Shown piece by piece: positions 29,070 to 38,242 of a stretch of DNA of 64,000 nucleotides (positions are counted from its first letter, which is position 1; every line of letters begins with the position of its first letter). The position numbers were made by a program, and so were the translations under genes. The DNA is from Comamonadaceae bacterium 2FH. Its GTDB lineage: Bacteria > Pseudomonadota > Gammaproteobacteria > Burkholderiales > Burkholderiaceae_C. The stretch covers positions 1 through 64,000 of the forward strand of contig SCMQ01000003.1 in the NCBI GenBank assembly GCA_005503335.1. The letters are read 5' to 3'. Below the pieces are notes generated by a model. That model ran no database searches and was not told the DNA's origin. It worked only from the letters and a program-made list of their open reading frames with translations.

Positions 29070-29203
29070 GGCGGGATTGTAGCCGAGGGGGGTCTGCCGA
29101 CTTCGGTCATCAAGTCCGTCACACCATCCCGGAAAAGCCTGCCAGCGCGTGCGCCCGAGCCACGATGGCGGCGCCGGCTTTTTCCAGTTTCTCCTTCTTG
29201 TTC

Positions 29204-30580
<1,377 letters not shown>

Positions 30581-30625
30581 GCGCATGCGGTATACGGTGC
30601 AGGACAAGCACCTGAAGGACGGTCG

Positions 30626-31276
30626 ATGGCAGCCACAAAAACAACAGCCCCCACGCTCATCACCCCGGACTACTGGGAAGACGCCTGCAAGTACCTGGCC
30701 CGCAAGGACCGGGTCATGAAGCGCCTGATTCCGCGGTTCGGCGACGCCTGCCTGCAGTCACGCGGCGACGCCTTCACCACCCTGGCGCGCAGCATCGTCG
30801 GCCAGCAGATCTCGGTCAAGGCGGCGCAGTCGGTCTGGGACAGGTTCGCGGCGCTGCCGCGCAAGATGACGCCGGCCAGCATCCTGAAGCTCAAGGTCGA
30901 CGACATGCGCGCGGCCGGCCTCAGTGCGCGCAAGGTCGAGTACCTGGTCGACCTGGCGCTGAACTTCGACGCCGGCACGGTGCATGTCAAGGCCTGGGAG
31001 GCCATGGAGGACGAGGCCATCGTCGCCGAGCTGGTGGCGATCCGCGGCATAGGCCGCTGGACCGCCGAGATGTTCCTGATCTTCCACCTGATGCGGCCCA
31101 ACGTGCTGCCGCTGGACGACGTGGGACTGATCAACGGCATCAGCCACAACTACTTTTCCGGCGATCCGGTCAGCCGCAGCGACGCGCGCGAGGTGGCCGA
31201 TGCCTGGAAACCGTATTGCAGTGTGGCGACTTGGTATATTTGGCGATCCCTTGAACCCGTGCCGGTGGCTTACTGA
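30626..31276 (+). CDS. 3-methyladenine DNA glycosylase (HhH-GPD superfamily)
   Basis: A 216-residue base-excision enzyme of the AlkA-like group. The helix-hairpin-helix is LVAIRGIGRWTAEMFLIF (about residues 136-153) and the catalytic Asp is one of Asp164/Asp165 in LPLDDVGL. It lacks the extra N-terminal domain of E. coli AlkA, as is usual for the shorter bacterial members. It lies between cysS and accA, which are common neighbours in Comamonadaceae. Confidence 0.9.
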   Translation: MAATKTTAPTLITPDYWEDACKYLARKDRVMKRLIPRFGDACLQSRGDAFTTLARSIVGQQISVKAAQSVWDRFAALPRKMTPASILKLKVDDMRAAGLSARKVEYLVDLALNFDAGTVHVKAWEAMEDEAIVAELVAIRGIGRWTAEMFLIFHLMRPNVLPLDDVGLINGISHNYFSGDPVSRSDAREVADAWKPYCSVATWYIWRSLEPVPVAY

Positions 31277-31330
31277 GCGATGGACGGGATCTTCCGGCCC
31301 CAGGCGGCGCCGGGGGCAAGTGGCATTACA

Positions 31331-31345
31331 AGGAGAATGACGTTG
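31331..31345 (+). promoter_or_regulatory. Ribosome binding site deciding a TTG start for accA
   Basis: AGGAG at 31331-31335 is seven bases from the TTG at 31343 but only one base from the in-frame ATG at 31337. The spacing therefore supports TTG as the start codon, giving the family N terminus [12 protein letters not shown]. Confidence 0.7.
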
Positions 31346-32317
31346 GCCAAACGAACCTTTCTCGATTTCGAGCAGCCCATCGCGGAGCTCGAGACCAAAA
31401 TCGAAGAACTGCGCTATGTACAGACCGAATCGGCGGTCGATATTTCCGAAGAGATCGACCAGCTGAGCAAGAAGAGCCAGCAGCTCACCAAGGACATCTA
31501 CTCGGACCTGACGCCCTGGCAGATCACCAAGATCGCGCGCCATCCCGAGCGGCCCTACACGCTGGACTACGTGAACGAGATATTCACGGATTTCGTCGAG
31601 CTGCACGGCGACCGCCACTTCTCGGACGACCTGTCCATCGTCGGCGGCCTGGCGCGCTTCAACGGCAGCGCCTGCATGGTGATCGGCCAGCAGAAGGGGC
31701 GCGACACCAAGGAGCGCGCCATGCGCAACTTCGGCATGAGCAAGCCCGAGGGCTACCGCAAGGCCCTGCGCCTGATGAAGACGGCCGAGAAGTTCAAGCT
31801 GCCGGTGTTCACCTTCGTCGACACGCCCGGCGCCTACCCCGGCATCGACGCCGAGGAGCGCGGCCAGTCCGAGGCCATAGGCCGCAACATCTACGAGATG
31901 GCCCAGCTCGAGGTGCCCATCATCACCACCATCATCGGCGAGGGCGGCTCGGGCGGCGCACTGGCGATCAGCGTGGCCGACCAGGTGCTGATGCTGCAGT
32001 ACTCGATCTACTCGGTGATCAGCCCCGAGGGCTGCGCCTCGATTCTCTGGAAGACCAGCGAGCGGGCGCAGGACGCGGCCGACGCGATGGGCATCACGGC
32101 GCACCGGCTCAAGGCCCTGGGCCTGGTGGACAAGATCGTCAGCGAGCCGGTGGGCGGCGCGCACCGCGACACCAAGCAGATGGCGGCCTTCCTCAAGCGC
32201 GGCCTGAACGATGCCTGGCGTCAGCTCGGCGACCTCAAGGTCAAGGAACTGCTGGACCGCCGCTACGAGCGCCTGCAGAGCTACGGCCGCTTCAACGACA
32301 CCAAGGCCGACAAGTAA
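31343..32317 (+). CDS. accA: Acetyl-CoA carboxylase carboxyltransferase, alpha subunit
   Basis: A 324-residue AccA that forms the carboxyltransferase with AccD in fatty-acid synthesis. Conserved blocks include [48 protein letters not shown] and [11 protein letters not shown]. The TTG start is chosen from the ribosome-site spacing. tilS follows after 34 bases. Confidence 0.96.
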   Translation: MAKRTFLDFEQPIAELETKIEELRYVQTESAVDISEEIDQLSKKSQQLTKDIYSDLTPWQITKIARHPERPYTLDYVNEIFTDFVELHGDRHFSDDLSIVGGLARFNGSACMVIGQQKGRDTKERAMRNFGMSKPEGYRKALRLMKTAEKFKLPVFTFVDTPGAYPGIDAEERGQSEAIGRNIYEMAQLEVPIITTIIGEGGSGGALAISVADQVLMLQYSIYSVISPEGCASILWKTSERAQDAADAMGITAHRLKALGLVDKIVSEPVGGAHRDTKQMAAFLKRGLNDAWRQLGDLKVKELLDRRYERLQSYGRFNDTKADK

Positions 32318-32351
32318 GCCCCAGCTCGTCCCGGGCTGTCGGCGGCAAGCC

Positions 32352-33302
32352 ATGAGCCAGACCCTGCCGCAGGCGCTGGCCGCTTTCCGGCCCGGCCTGC
32401 CGCTGGCCGTGGCGCTCAGCGGCGGTGCCGACTCCACGGCCCTGCTGCTGGCCTGCGCGCGCCAGTGGCCGGGCCAGGTGCGCGCCATCCACATCCACCA
32501 CGGCCTGCAGGCCGCGGCCGACGATTTCGAGCGCCATTGCGTGGCGCTGTGCGCTCGGCTGGCCGTGCCGCTGGCGGTGCGCCGCGTCGACGCGCGCCAC
32601 GCGCCCGGCGAGAGCCCCGAGGACGCAGCGCGCCGGGCCCGCTACCAGGCTTTCGCGGCCGTGGCCAGCGAGGCCTGGCCCGAGGCTCCGGTCGCCGACA
32701 TCGCGCTGGCCCAGCATGCGGACGACCAGGTCGAGACCCTGCTGCTGGCGCTCTCGCGCGGCGCCGGCCTGCCCGGGCTGGCGGCCATGCCGGCGTGCTG
32801 GGCGAGCGGAGGGCTGAACTACCACCGGCCGCTGCTGGCCGTGCCCGGGCCCGCCGTGCGGGACTGGTTGCGCGAGCAGGGCGAGCCTTGGGTCGAGGAC
32901 CCGAGCAACACCGACCAGCGCTTCACGCGCAACCGCATCCGCGCGCGCCTGCTGCCGGCGCTGGCGGCCGCCTTCCCGCGCTTTCGCGACACCTTCGCGC
33001 GCAGCGCCGCGCATGCGGCCCAGGCCCAGCAGCTGCTGGCCGAGCTCGCGGCCGAGGACCTGGCGCGCCTGGAGCAGCCGCCGCTGATCCGCCCGCTGCA
33101 AGCGCTGTCGCGCCCGCGCCAGGCCAATGTGCTGCGCCACTGGCTGCGCAGCGTGCATGGCACCACGCCCAGCGCGGCCCAGCTGGCCGAACTGCTGGAC
33201 CAGGTCGCGGCCTGCCGCACGCGCGGCCACCGGCTGCGCCTGAAGGTCGGCGCCGGCTACGTGGTGCGCCAGGGCGAGGCCCTGGGCTGGCAGGCGGACT
33301 GA
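32352..33302 (+). CDS. tilS: tRNA(Ile)-lysidine synthase
   Basis: A 316-residue N-type PP-loop ATPase that makes lysidine at C34 of the CAU-anticodon isoleucine tRNA. The PP-loop VALSGGADSTALLLA (residues about 20-34) and the HHGLQ, AQHADDQVETLLL and FTRNRIRARLLPAL motifs are all present. It is shorter than E. coli TilS, lacking much of the C-terminal domain, which is usual in this group. Confidence 0.94.
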   Translation: MSQTLPQALAAFRPGLPLAVALSGGADSTALLLACARQWPGQVRAIHIHHGLQAAADDFERHCVALCARLAVPLAVRRVDARHAPGESPEDAARRARYQAFAAVASEAWPEAPVADIALAQHADDQVETLLLALSRGAGLPGLAAMPACWASGGLNYHRPLLAVPGPAVRDWLREQGEPWVEDPSNTDQRFTRNRIRARLLPALAAAFPRFRDTFARSAAHAAQAQQLLAELAAEDLARLEQPPLIRPLQALSRPRQANVLRHWLRSVHGTTPSAAQLAELLDQVAACRTRGHRLRLKVGAGYVVRQGEALGWQAD

Positions 33303-33321
33303 GGGCGGCCTCGGGTCGAGT

Positions 33322-33330
33322 TGGTACAAT
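33322..33330 (+). promoter_or_regulatory. Extended -10 element upstream of lysC
   Basis: TGG followed by TACAAT (33325-33330) is an extended -10 sequence. No good -35 is visible. It lies in the 134-base gap between tilS and lysC. Confidence 0.4.
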
Positions 33331-33436
33331 TGCACGGTTTTGCCGGAGATCCGCGCGAGACCTTTTCCCGGCGCACCCGGCGACAACGCCGGCGGCCCGT
33401 CCGCCGCGCCCCCACTGCTTTTTCCGTATCACACCA

Positions 33437-34699
33437 ATGGCATTGATCGTTCACAAATACGGCGGCACGTCGATGGGCTCGACCGAGCGCATCCGCAACG
33501 TCGCCAAGCGCGTGGCCAAATGGGCGCGGGCCGGCCACCAGATGGTGGTGGTGCCCAGCGCCATGAGCGGCGAGACCAACCGCCTGCTGGGCCTGGCCAA
33601 GGAGCTGGCCCCGGCCAAGCCCGACGCCGCCTACAGCCGCGAGCTCGACATGCTGGCCGCCACCGGCGAGCAGGCCTCGTCGGCCCTGCTGGCCATCGCG
33701 CTGCAGGCCGAAGGCCAGCAGTCGGTCAGCTACGCCGGCTGGCAGGTGCCGATCAAGACCAACAGCGCCTACACCAAGGCCCGCATCGAGTCGATCGACG
33801 ACGAGAAGGTGCGCGCCGATCTGGAGGCGGGCAAGGTGGTGATCATCACCGGCTTCCAGGGCGTGGACGAGGAAGGCCATATCACCACGCTGGGCCGTGG
33901 CGGCTCCGACACCTCGGCCGTGGCCGTGGCGGCCGCGATGAAGGCCGACGAATGCCTGATCTACACCGATGTCGACGGGGTCTACACCACCGACCCGCGC
34001 GTGGTGCCCGAGGCGCGCCGCCTGCATACCGTGAGCTTCGAGGAAATGCTGGAGATGGCCTCGCTGGGCTCCAAGGTGCTGCAGATCCGCTCGGTCGAGT
34101 TCGCCGGCAAGTACAAGGTGCCGATGCGCGTGCTCTCCAGCTTCACGCCCTGGGACATTGACATCCACGAGGAAGCCAAATCCGGCACCTTGATCACTTT
34201 TGAGGAAGACGAACAAATGGAACAAGCCGTCGTTTCCGGCATCGCGTTCAACCGTGACGAAGCCAAAATCTCCGTGCTCGGCGTGCCCGACAAGCCCGGC
34301 ATCGCCTACCAGATTCTGGGCGCCGTGGCGGATGCCAATATCGAGGTCGATGTGATCATCCAGAATGTCAGCAAGGACGGCAAGACCGACTTCAGCTTCA
34401 CGGTGCACCGCAACGACTACGCCAAGGCCATGGACCTGATCAAGGACAAGCTGGTGCCGGCGCTGGGCGCGCAGGAAGTGGTCGGCGACACCAAGATCTG
34501 CAAGGTCTCGATCGTGGGCATAGGCATGCGCAGCCATGTGGGCGTGGCCAGCAAGATGTTCCGCGCGCTGTCGGAGGAGGGCATCAACATCCAGATGATC
34601 TCCACCTCCGAGATCAAGACCTCGGTCGTGATCGACGAGAAGTACATGGAGCTGGCCGTGCGCGCGCTGCACCGCGCCTTCGACCTCGACCAGGCCTGA
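33437..34699 (+). CDS. lysC: Aspartate kinase, alpha subunit
   Basis: A 420-residue monofunctional aspartate kinase, the first step of the Lys/Thr/Met pathway. The kinase domain starts [18 protein letters not shown] and holds [19 protein letters not shown] and [14 protein letters not shown]. Two ACT domains follow at about residues 265-415 ([19 protein letters not shown] and [19 protein letters not shown]), so lysine/threonine feedback is expected. An internal start at 34217 probably also yields a separate beta subunit. Confidence 0.96.
   Translation: MALIVHKYGGTSMGSTERIRNVAKRVAKWARAGHQMVVVPSAMSGETNRLLGLAKELAPAKPDAAYSRELDMLAATGEQASSALLAIALQAEGQQSVSYAGWQVPIKTNSAYTKARIESIDDEKVRADLEAGKVVIITGFQGVDEEGHITTLGRGGSDTSAVAVAAAMKADECLIYTDVDGVYTTDPRVVPEARRLHTVSFEEMLEMASLGSKVLQIRSVEFAGKYKVPMRVLSSFTPWDIDIHEEAKSGTLITFEEDEQMEQAVVSGIAFNRDEAKISVLGVPDKPGIAYQILGAVADANIEVDVIIQNVSKDGKTDFSFTVHRNDYAKAMDLIKDKLVPALGAQEVVGDTKICKVSIVGIGMRSHVGVASKMFRALSEEGINIQMISTSEIKTSVVIDEKYMELAVRALHRAFDLDQA
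34217..34699 (+). CDS. lysC: Aspartate kinase beta subunit from an internal in-frame start
   Basis: Inside lysC, GAGGAAG at 34202-34208 lies eight bases before an in-frame ATG at 34217. Translation from there gives 160 residues starting [19 protein letters not shown], which is just the two ACT domains. Alpha2-beta2 aspartate kinases with such in-frame beta subunits are well known in Bacillus and Corynebacterium, and the start point corresponds to theirs. Actual use here is inferred. Confidence 0.55.
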   Translation: MEQAVVSGIAFNRDEAKISVLGVPDKPGIAYQILGAVADANIEVDVIIQNVSKDGKTDFSFTVHRNDYAKAMDLIKDKLVPALGAQEVVGDTKICKVSIVGIGMRSHVGVASKMFRALSEEGINIQMISTSEIKTSVVIDEKYMELAVRALHRAFDLDQA

Positions 34700-34706
34700 A
34701 CGCAGC

Positions 34707-34736
34707 TTCGGAAGCCGCCGTTTTCTCTGGCATAAT
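34707..34736 (+). promoter_or_regulatory. Promoter of tRNA-Ser
   Basis: TTCGGA (34707-34712) and CATAAT (34731-34736) are 18 bases apart, ending 13 bases before the tRNA. The CATAAT box is a common form of -10 in this group. Confidence 0.5.
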
Positions 34737-34749
34737 GACGTCTTCCTTT

Positions 34750-34842
34750 GGAGACGTGACCGAGTGGCCGAAGGTGCTCCCCTGCTAAGGGAGTATGGGG
34801 TGTAGAGCCTCATCGAGGGTTCGAATCCCTCCGTCTCCGCCA
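34750..34842 (+). tRNA. tRNA-Ser, anticodon GCT
   Basis: The gene folds as a class II tRNA. The acceptor stem GGAGACG pairs with CGTCTCC, and the anticodon stem CTCCC/GGGAG encloses the loop CTGCTAA with anticodon GCT. A long variable arm follows, then the T arm GAGGGTTCGAATCCCTC. The CCA end (34840-34842) is encoded. It reads AGC/AGU serine codons. Confidence 0.97.
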
Positions 34843-34849
34843 GAACAAT

Positions 34850-34881
34850 GAACCCCGCCTTGTGCGGGGTTCAGTGTTTTT
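34850..34881 (+). terminator. Intrinsic terminator of tRNA-Ser
   Basis: GAACCCCGC (34850-34858) pairs perfectly with GCGGGGTTC (34864-34872) around a five-base loop, and a run of five T follows at 34877-34881. Confidence 0.85.
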
Positions 34882-35073
34882 GGGGTTCGGGAGGGTGAGA
34901 ACCCTCGCAGGGTTCGCTCAACGAGCGTCCGGGGACTCTCATTGGCCGTGCGCAGCACGGGGGCGAAGCCCCGAGAAATTCGCGCAAGACGAATTTCGAG
35001 CCATCCCTGCGCTGTGCTGGCTCAAGCGCCGCATCCTTTTGTGCAAACAACGACGCTTGGGTAACACCGAAGG
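34882..35073. other. Gene-free segment after tRNA-Ser, possible mobile-element scar
   Basis: No convincing gene is present. A small hairpin GAGGGT-GAGA-ACCCTC occurs near 34890. The segment ends where the serine-recombinase fragment begins. I found no repeat of the tRNA 3' end that would mark a clean attachment site. Confidence 0.4.
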
Positions 35074-35202
35074 GGCGACGTCCTGGTCGTCTACAAGCTC
35101 GACCGCGTGGTGCGATCGCTGAAACACCTACTCCAGGTCCCTGACGAGCTGCAGGCCAAGGGCGCGGAGTTCCGGTCGCTGACCGAGAGCATCGGCACCT
35201 CT
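35074..35202 (+). pseudogene. Fragment of a resolvase/invertase-type serine recombinase
   Basis: Forty codons translate as GDVLVVYKLDRVVRSLKHLL and then QVPDELQAKGAEFRSLTESI followed by GT. This is the middle of the catalytic domain of Tn3-type resolvases and DNA invertases, where the family reads GDxLVVxxLDRLxRSxxxLL and GxxFxSLTExIDT. A stop codon lies four codons upstream in frame, and there is no catalytic Ser N terminus or DNA-binding C terminus. It is therefore a decayed remnant, evidence of past transposon or prophage activity next to the tRNA. Confidence 0.75.
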
Positions 35203-35214
35203 GCACCGAGGTGC
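35195..35214. repeat. Short inverted repeat at the end of the recombinase fragment
   Basis: GCACCTC (35195-35201) and GAGGTGC (35208-35214) form a perfect inverted repeat with a six-base centre, exactly where recombinase similarity stops. It may mark the breakpoint. Confidence 0.4.
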
Positions 35215-35235
35215 ACCACATCATGCACAAGTGAG

Positions 35236-35251
35236 TTTTCGCGTGCGAAAA
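35236..35251. promoter_or_regulatory. Operator-like palindrome upstream of the DUF1640-like gene
   Basis: TTTTCGC-GT-GCGAAAA is a perfect inverted repeat 24 bases before the ATG at 35276. Such symmetry near a small gene in a mobile-DNA scar suggests a repressor site; the regulator is unknown. Confidence 0.4.
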
Positions 35252-35275
35252 TTTGCTGGAAGGTAAACTACCGCC

Positions 35276-35509
35276 ATGGAACTCGAGATCTACAACGCCT
35301 TTGTCAAGGCCGGCATCAGCGAATCGGACGCCAAGGCCGCCGTCGAGTCGATCAGCAAGGAGATCGACAAGCGGTACTCCTTGCACTCGGAAGCCCTGGC
35401 CACCAAGACGGACCTGGCTGAGGCCAAGGTCGAAATCATCAAATGGACCGTGGGAACCATGTTCGCGTCCGTAGCCCTCTTCGCGACGATCACGAAGCTC
35501 TGGCACTGA
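35276..35509 (+). CDS. Small coiled-coil membrane protein, DUF1640-like
   Basis: A 77-residue protein with an acidic, heptad-like helical N-terminal part (residues 1-52, including ATKTDLAEAKVEIIKWTVG) and a C-terminal hydrophobic helix (TMFASVALFATITKLW). This layout matches small bacterial DUF1640/CCDC90-type proteins, which are often in prophage or mobile regions; their function is unknown. GGAAGG at 35258-35263 is a rather distant ribosome site. A strong terminator follows 15 bases after the stop, so it looks like a self-contained expressed unit. Confidence 0.6.
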   Translation: MELEIYNAFVKAGISESDAKAAVESISKEIDKRYSLHSEALATKTDLAEAKVEIIKWTVGTMFASVALFATITKLWH

Positions 35510-35524
35510 CCAGGCCAGACGAGG

Positions 35525-35552
35525 AAAAAAACCGCCTTCGGGCGGTTTTTTA
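35525..35552. terminator. Intrinsic terminator after the DUF1640-like gene
   Basis: AAAAAACCGCC-TTCG-GGCGGTTTTTT forms a perfect stem with a stable TTCG tetraloop and T-runs on both strands, so it can act in both directions. Confidence 0.9.
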
Positions 35553-35578
35553 TTGGATCAGTTCCTGCTCTGGGCCAT

Positions 35579-35893
35579 TCAGGCCATGGCATCGAGCTTG
35601 GCCTCGCTGGGAAGCGCTGGCGGGACCGGGAAGCCCCTGGCATCGACCAGGGCGGCGACCTGGTAGGCCTGCTTCTTGACGTCGCCGAACTCCGTCTCGC
35701 TCGAACCGATCTCGGGTTCGACCTTGACACGGCGGCCGTCGTCGTGGCAGGTGCACTGGCCTCGCCACACGGCGCAGCCGGCGTAGGCCCGGACCGGCTT
35801 GCCGGACTCGAGACTTGCTGCACCAGTTGCTGAAGCACTTGCCATCGATGCCGACGCCGCGGACTGCGGGCCGAACGCGGGAACTGTGACGCG
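35579..35893 (-). pseudogene. Orphan C-terminal fragment, possibly of a filamentous-phage Zot-like protein
   Basis: An open frame of about 104 codons with no good start. After an Ala/Ser-rich stretch it reads YAGCAVWRGQCTCHDDGRRV and continues to VEPEIGSSETEFGDVKKQ. Small domains with such a closely spaced GC...CxC cysteine set follow a low-complexity linker in Zot (zonula occludens toxin-like) assembly proteins of filamentous phages, and this placement fits. The similarity is from memory and short, so the call is tentative. A stop codon at 35894-35896 cuts the frame upstream. Confidence 0.3.
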
Positions 35894-35899
35894 TCACAG
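35884..35899. promoter_or_regulatory. Perfect 16-base palindrome upstream of fusA
   Basis: CTGTGACGCGTCACAG reads the same on both strands. It resembles a CRP/FNR-family half-site pair (TGTGA/TCACA), but with four central bases instead of six. It lies 52 bases before the EF-G start and could be its operator. Confidence 0.4.
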
Positions 35900-35935
35900 C
35901 CGAGCGCGACATCTCAAAAGCGGGTACCTTATGCC

Positions 35936-35953
35936 AAGAAGGAGATGGTCATG
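35936..35953 (+). promoter_or_regulatory. Ribosome binding site deciding the fusA start
   Basis: The purine run CAAGAAGGAG ends directly before an ATG at 35945 and six bases before a second in-frame ATG at 35951. The spacing supports 35951. Confidence 0.7.
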
Positions 35954-38056
35954 CCCCGCAAAACACCCATTGAGCGCTATCGCAACATCGGCATCAGCGC
36001 CCACATCGACGCCGGCAAGACCACGACCACTGAGCGGATTCTTTTCTATACCGGAGTGAATTACAAGCTCGGCGAAGTTCACGAAGGCACGGCGACCATG
36101 GACTGGATGGAGCAGGAGCAGGAGCGTGGCATCACCATCACGTCCGCCGCGACCACAGCGTTCTGGAAAGGCATGGCCGGCAATTACCCCGAACACCGGA
36201 TCAACATCATCGACACGCCGGGGCACGTGGACTTCACGATCGAAGTCGAGCGCTCGATGCGCGTGCTCGACGGCGCGGTGATGGTCTACGACGCGGTCGG
36301 TGGCGTGCAGCCGCAGTCGGAAACCGTCTGGCGCCAGGCCAACAAGTACAAGGTGCCGCGCCTCGCGTTCGTCAACAAGATGGACCGCGTCGGTGCCGAC
36401 TTCTTCCGCGTGCAGCGCCAGATCGGCGAGCGCCTGAAGGGGGTCGCGGTGCCGGTGCAGATTCCGATCGGCACCGAGGACCACTTCCGGGGCGTGGTCG
36501 ATCTCGTGAAAATGAAAGCCATCGTCTGGGACGACGTCAGCCAGGGCGTGCATTTCGAGTATGGCGAGATTCCGGCCGGTCTTGTCGATACCGCGAACGA
36601 ATGGCGCGAAAAAATGCTCGAAGCCGCCGCCGAGGCGAGCGAGGACCTGACCGGCAAGTACCTGGCTGGCGAGCCGCTTACCGAAGACGAGATCAAGCGG
36701 GGGCTGCGCCAGCGCACGATCGCGAGCGAAATCGTTCCGATGCTGTGTGGCAGCGCGTTCAAGAACAAGGGCGTGCAGGCGATGCTCGACGCGGTGATCG
36801 ACTACCTGCCCTCGCCCGCGGACGTGCCGGCGATCCTCGGCCACACCGAGGACGAAGGGCAAGCCGAGCGCCATCCGGGCGACGACGAGCCGTTCGCGGC
36901 GCTGGCCTTCAAAATCATGACAGATCCGTATGTCGGGCAACTGATCTTCTTCCGCGTGTATTCGGGCGTGGTCAGCGCGGGCGACACCGTGTACAACCCG
37001 ACCAAGGGGAAGAGGGAGCGGCTCGGACGGATCCTGCAGATGCACGCGAATGCGCGCAACGAAATCAAGGAGGTCCGCGCGGGTGACATCGCGGCGGCGG
37101 TCGGACTGAAGGATGCGACCACGGGCGACACGCTGTGCGACCCGGACCAGGTGATCATCCTCGAACGCATGGTCTTCCCGGAACCGGTGATCTCGCAGGC
37201 CGTCGAGCCCAAGACCAAGGCCGATCAGGAAAAGATGGGGATCGCGTTGAGCCGGATGGCGCAGGAAGACCCGTCGTTCCACGTGCAGACCGATGAAGAA
37301 TCCGGCCAGACGATCATCTCCGGCATGGGCGAACTGCACCTCGAAATTCTCGTCGACCGGATGAAGCGCGAGTTCGGTGTCGAAGCGTCCGTCGGCAAGC
37401 CGCAGGTTGCGTACCGCGAGACGATCAAGCAGGCGGTCAATGACGTCGAAGGAAAATTCATCAAGCAATCGGGCGGGCGCGGCCAGTACGGCCACGCGGT
37501 GCTGAACATCGAGCCGCTGCCCTCGGGCCAGGGCTACGAGTTCGTCGATGCGATCAAGGGCGGCGTGGTGCCGCGCGAATACATCCCGGCCGTCAACAAG
37601 GGCATCCAGGAGACCCTGAAATCCGGCGTGCTCGCGGGCTATCCGGTGGTCGACGTCAAGGCCACGCTGGTGTTCGGTTCGTACCACGACATCGATTCGA
37701 ATGAAAACGCGTTCCGCATGGCCGGCTCGATCGCGTTCAAGGAGGGCATGCGGCGCGCCAAGCCGGTGCTGCTGGAGCCGGTGATGGCGGTCGAAGTCGA
37801 GACGCCGGAGGATTTCATGGGCAATGTGATGGGCGACCTGTCGTCGCGCCGTGGCCATGTCCAGGGCATGGAGGACATCGCCGGTGGCAGCGGCAAGCTG
37901 GTGCGCGCAGAGGTGCCTCTGGCCGAGATGTTCGGCTACTCGACCACATTGCGCTCCCTCACGCAGGGCCGCGCGACCTACACGATGGAATTCAAACGGT
38001 ATGTCGAAACGCCGCCCGCGGTGTCGGCGGCGGTCACGCGCGACAAGGCCGGGTAA
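35951..38056 (+). CDS. fusA: Elongation factor G (stand-alone copy)
   Basis: A complete 701-residue EF-G. GTPase motifs are AHIDAGKT (residues 17-24), DTPGHVDF and NKMD; domains II-V follow, including [10 protein letters not shown] and [11 protein letters not shown]. It is not next to rpsL, rpsG or tuf, so it is outside the str operon and likely a second copy, as many Burkholderiales have two fusA genes. Codon choice differs from its neighbours: more GCG for Ala, more GAA and AAA, and many CGG/CCG codons. It follows decayed mobile sequences, which suggests lateral acquisition or relocation. Confidence 0.93.
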   Translation: MPRKTPIERYRNIGISAHIDAGKTTTTERILFYTGVNYKLGEVHEGTATMDWMEQEQERGITITSAATTAFWKGMAGNYPEHRINIIDTPGHVDFTIEVERSMRVLDGAVMVYDAVGGVQPQSETVWRQANKYKVPRLAFVNKMDRVGADFFRVQRQIGERLKGVAVPVQIPIGTEDHFRGVVDLVKMKAIVWDDVSQGVHFEYGEIPAGLVDTANEWREKMLEAAAEASEDLTGKYLAGEPLTEDEIKRGLRQRTIASEIVPMLCGSAFKNKGVQAMLDAVIDYLPSPADVPAILGHTEDEGQAERHPGDDEPFAALAFKIMTDPYVGQLIFFRVYSGVVSAGDTVYNPTKGKRERLGRILQMHANARNEIKEVRAGDIAAAVGLKDATTGDTLCDPDQVIILERMVFPEPVISQAVEPKTKADQEKMGIALSRMAQEDPSFHVQTDEESGQTIISGMGELHLEILVDRMKREFGVEASVGKPQVAYRETIKQAVNDVEGKFIKQSGGRGQYGHAVLNIEPLPSGQGYEFVDAIKGGVVPREYIPAVNKGIQETLKSGVLAGYPVVDVKATLVFGSYHDIDSNENAFRMAGSIAFKEGMRRAKPVLLEPVMAVEVETPEDFMGNVMGDLSSRRGHVQGMEDIAGGSGKLVRAEVPLAEMFGYSTTLRSLTQGRATYTMEFKRYVETPPAVSAAVTRDKAG

Positions 38057-38242
38057 ATACTCCCAGGCAAAGCCGAGGGCCTCCATTGACAGGCGCGATC
38101 CAGGTCCGCCAGCACCGCCAAGGGGCGGCCCCCGGGTCCAAGGGGTTCATGCCGGAGAAACGGTGTTCGTCTCGTGTTGGCAGAAGTTTTACCTGCTACC
38201 GAAGAAGCTTTCCCTGCAATCCGCACGTGCTCGCCGCCCGGC

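Noticed and set aside
29165-29203. Upstream start for cysS adding a hydrophobic 13-residue extension
   Set aside because: The family starts at MSLRIYNT; the extension has no ribosome site and would be odd for a cytoplasmic synthetase.
35884-35899. A canonical CRP binding site
   Set aside because: TGTGA and TCACA are present, but the centre is four bases rather than six, so I report only an unassigned palindrome.
34882-38242. A complete integrated element with attachment repeats at tRNA-Ser
   Set aside because: I found no duplicate of the tRNA 3' end and no integrase gene; only fragments remain.
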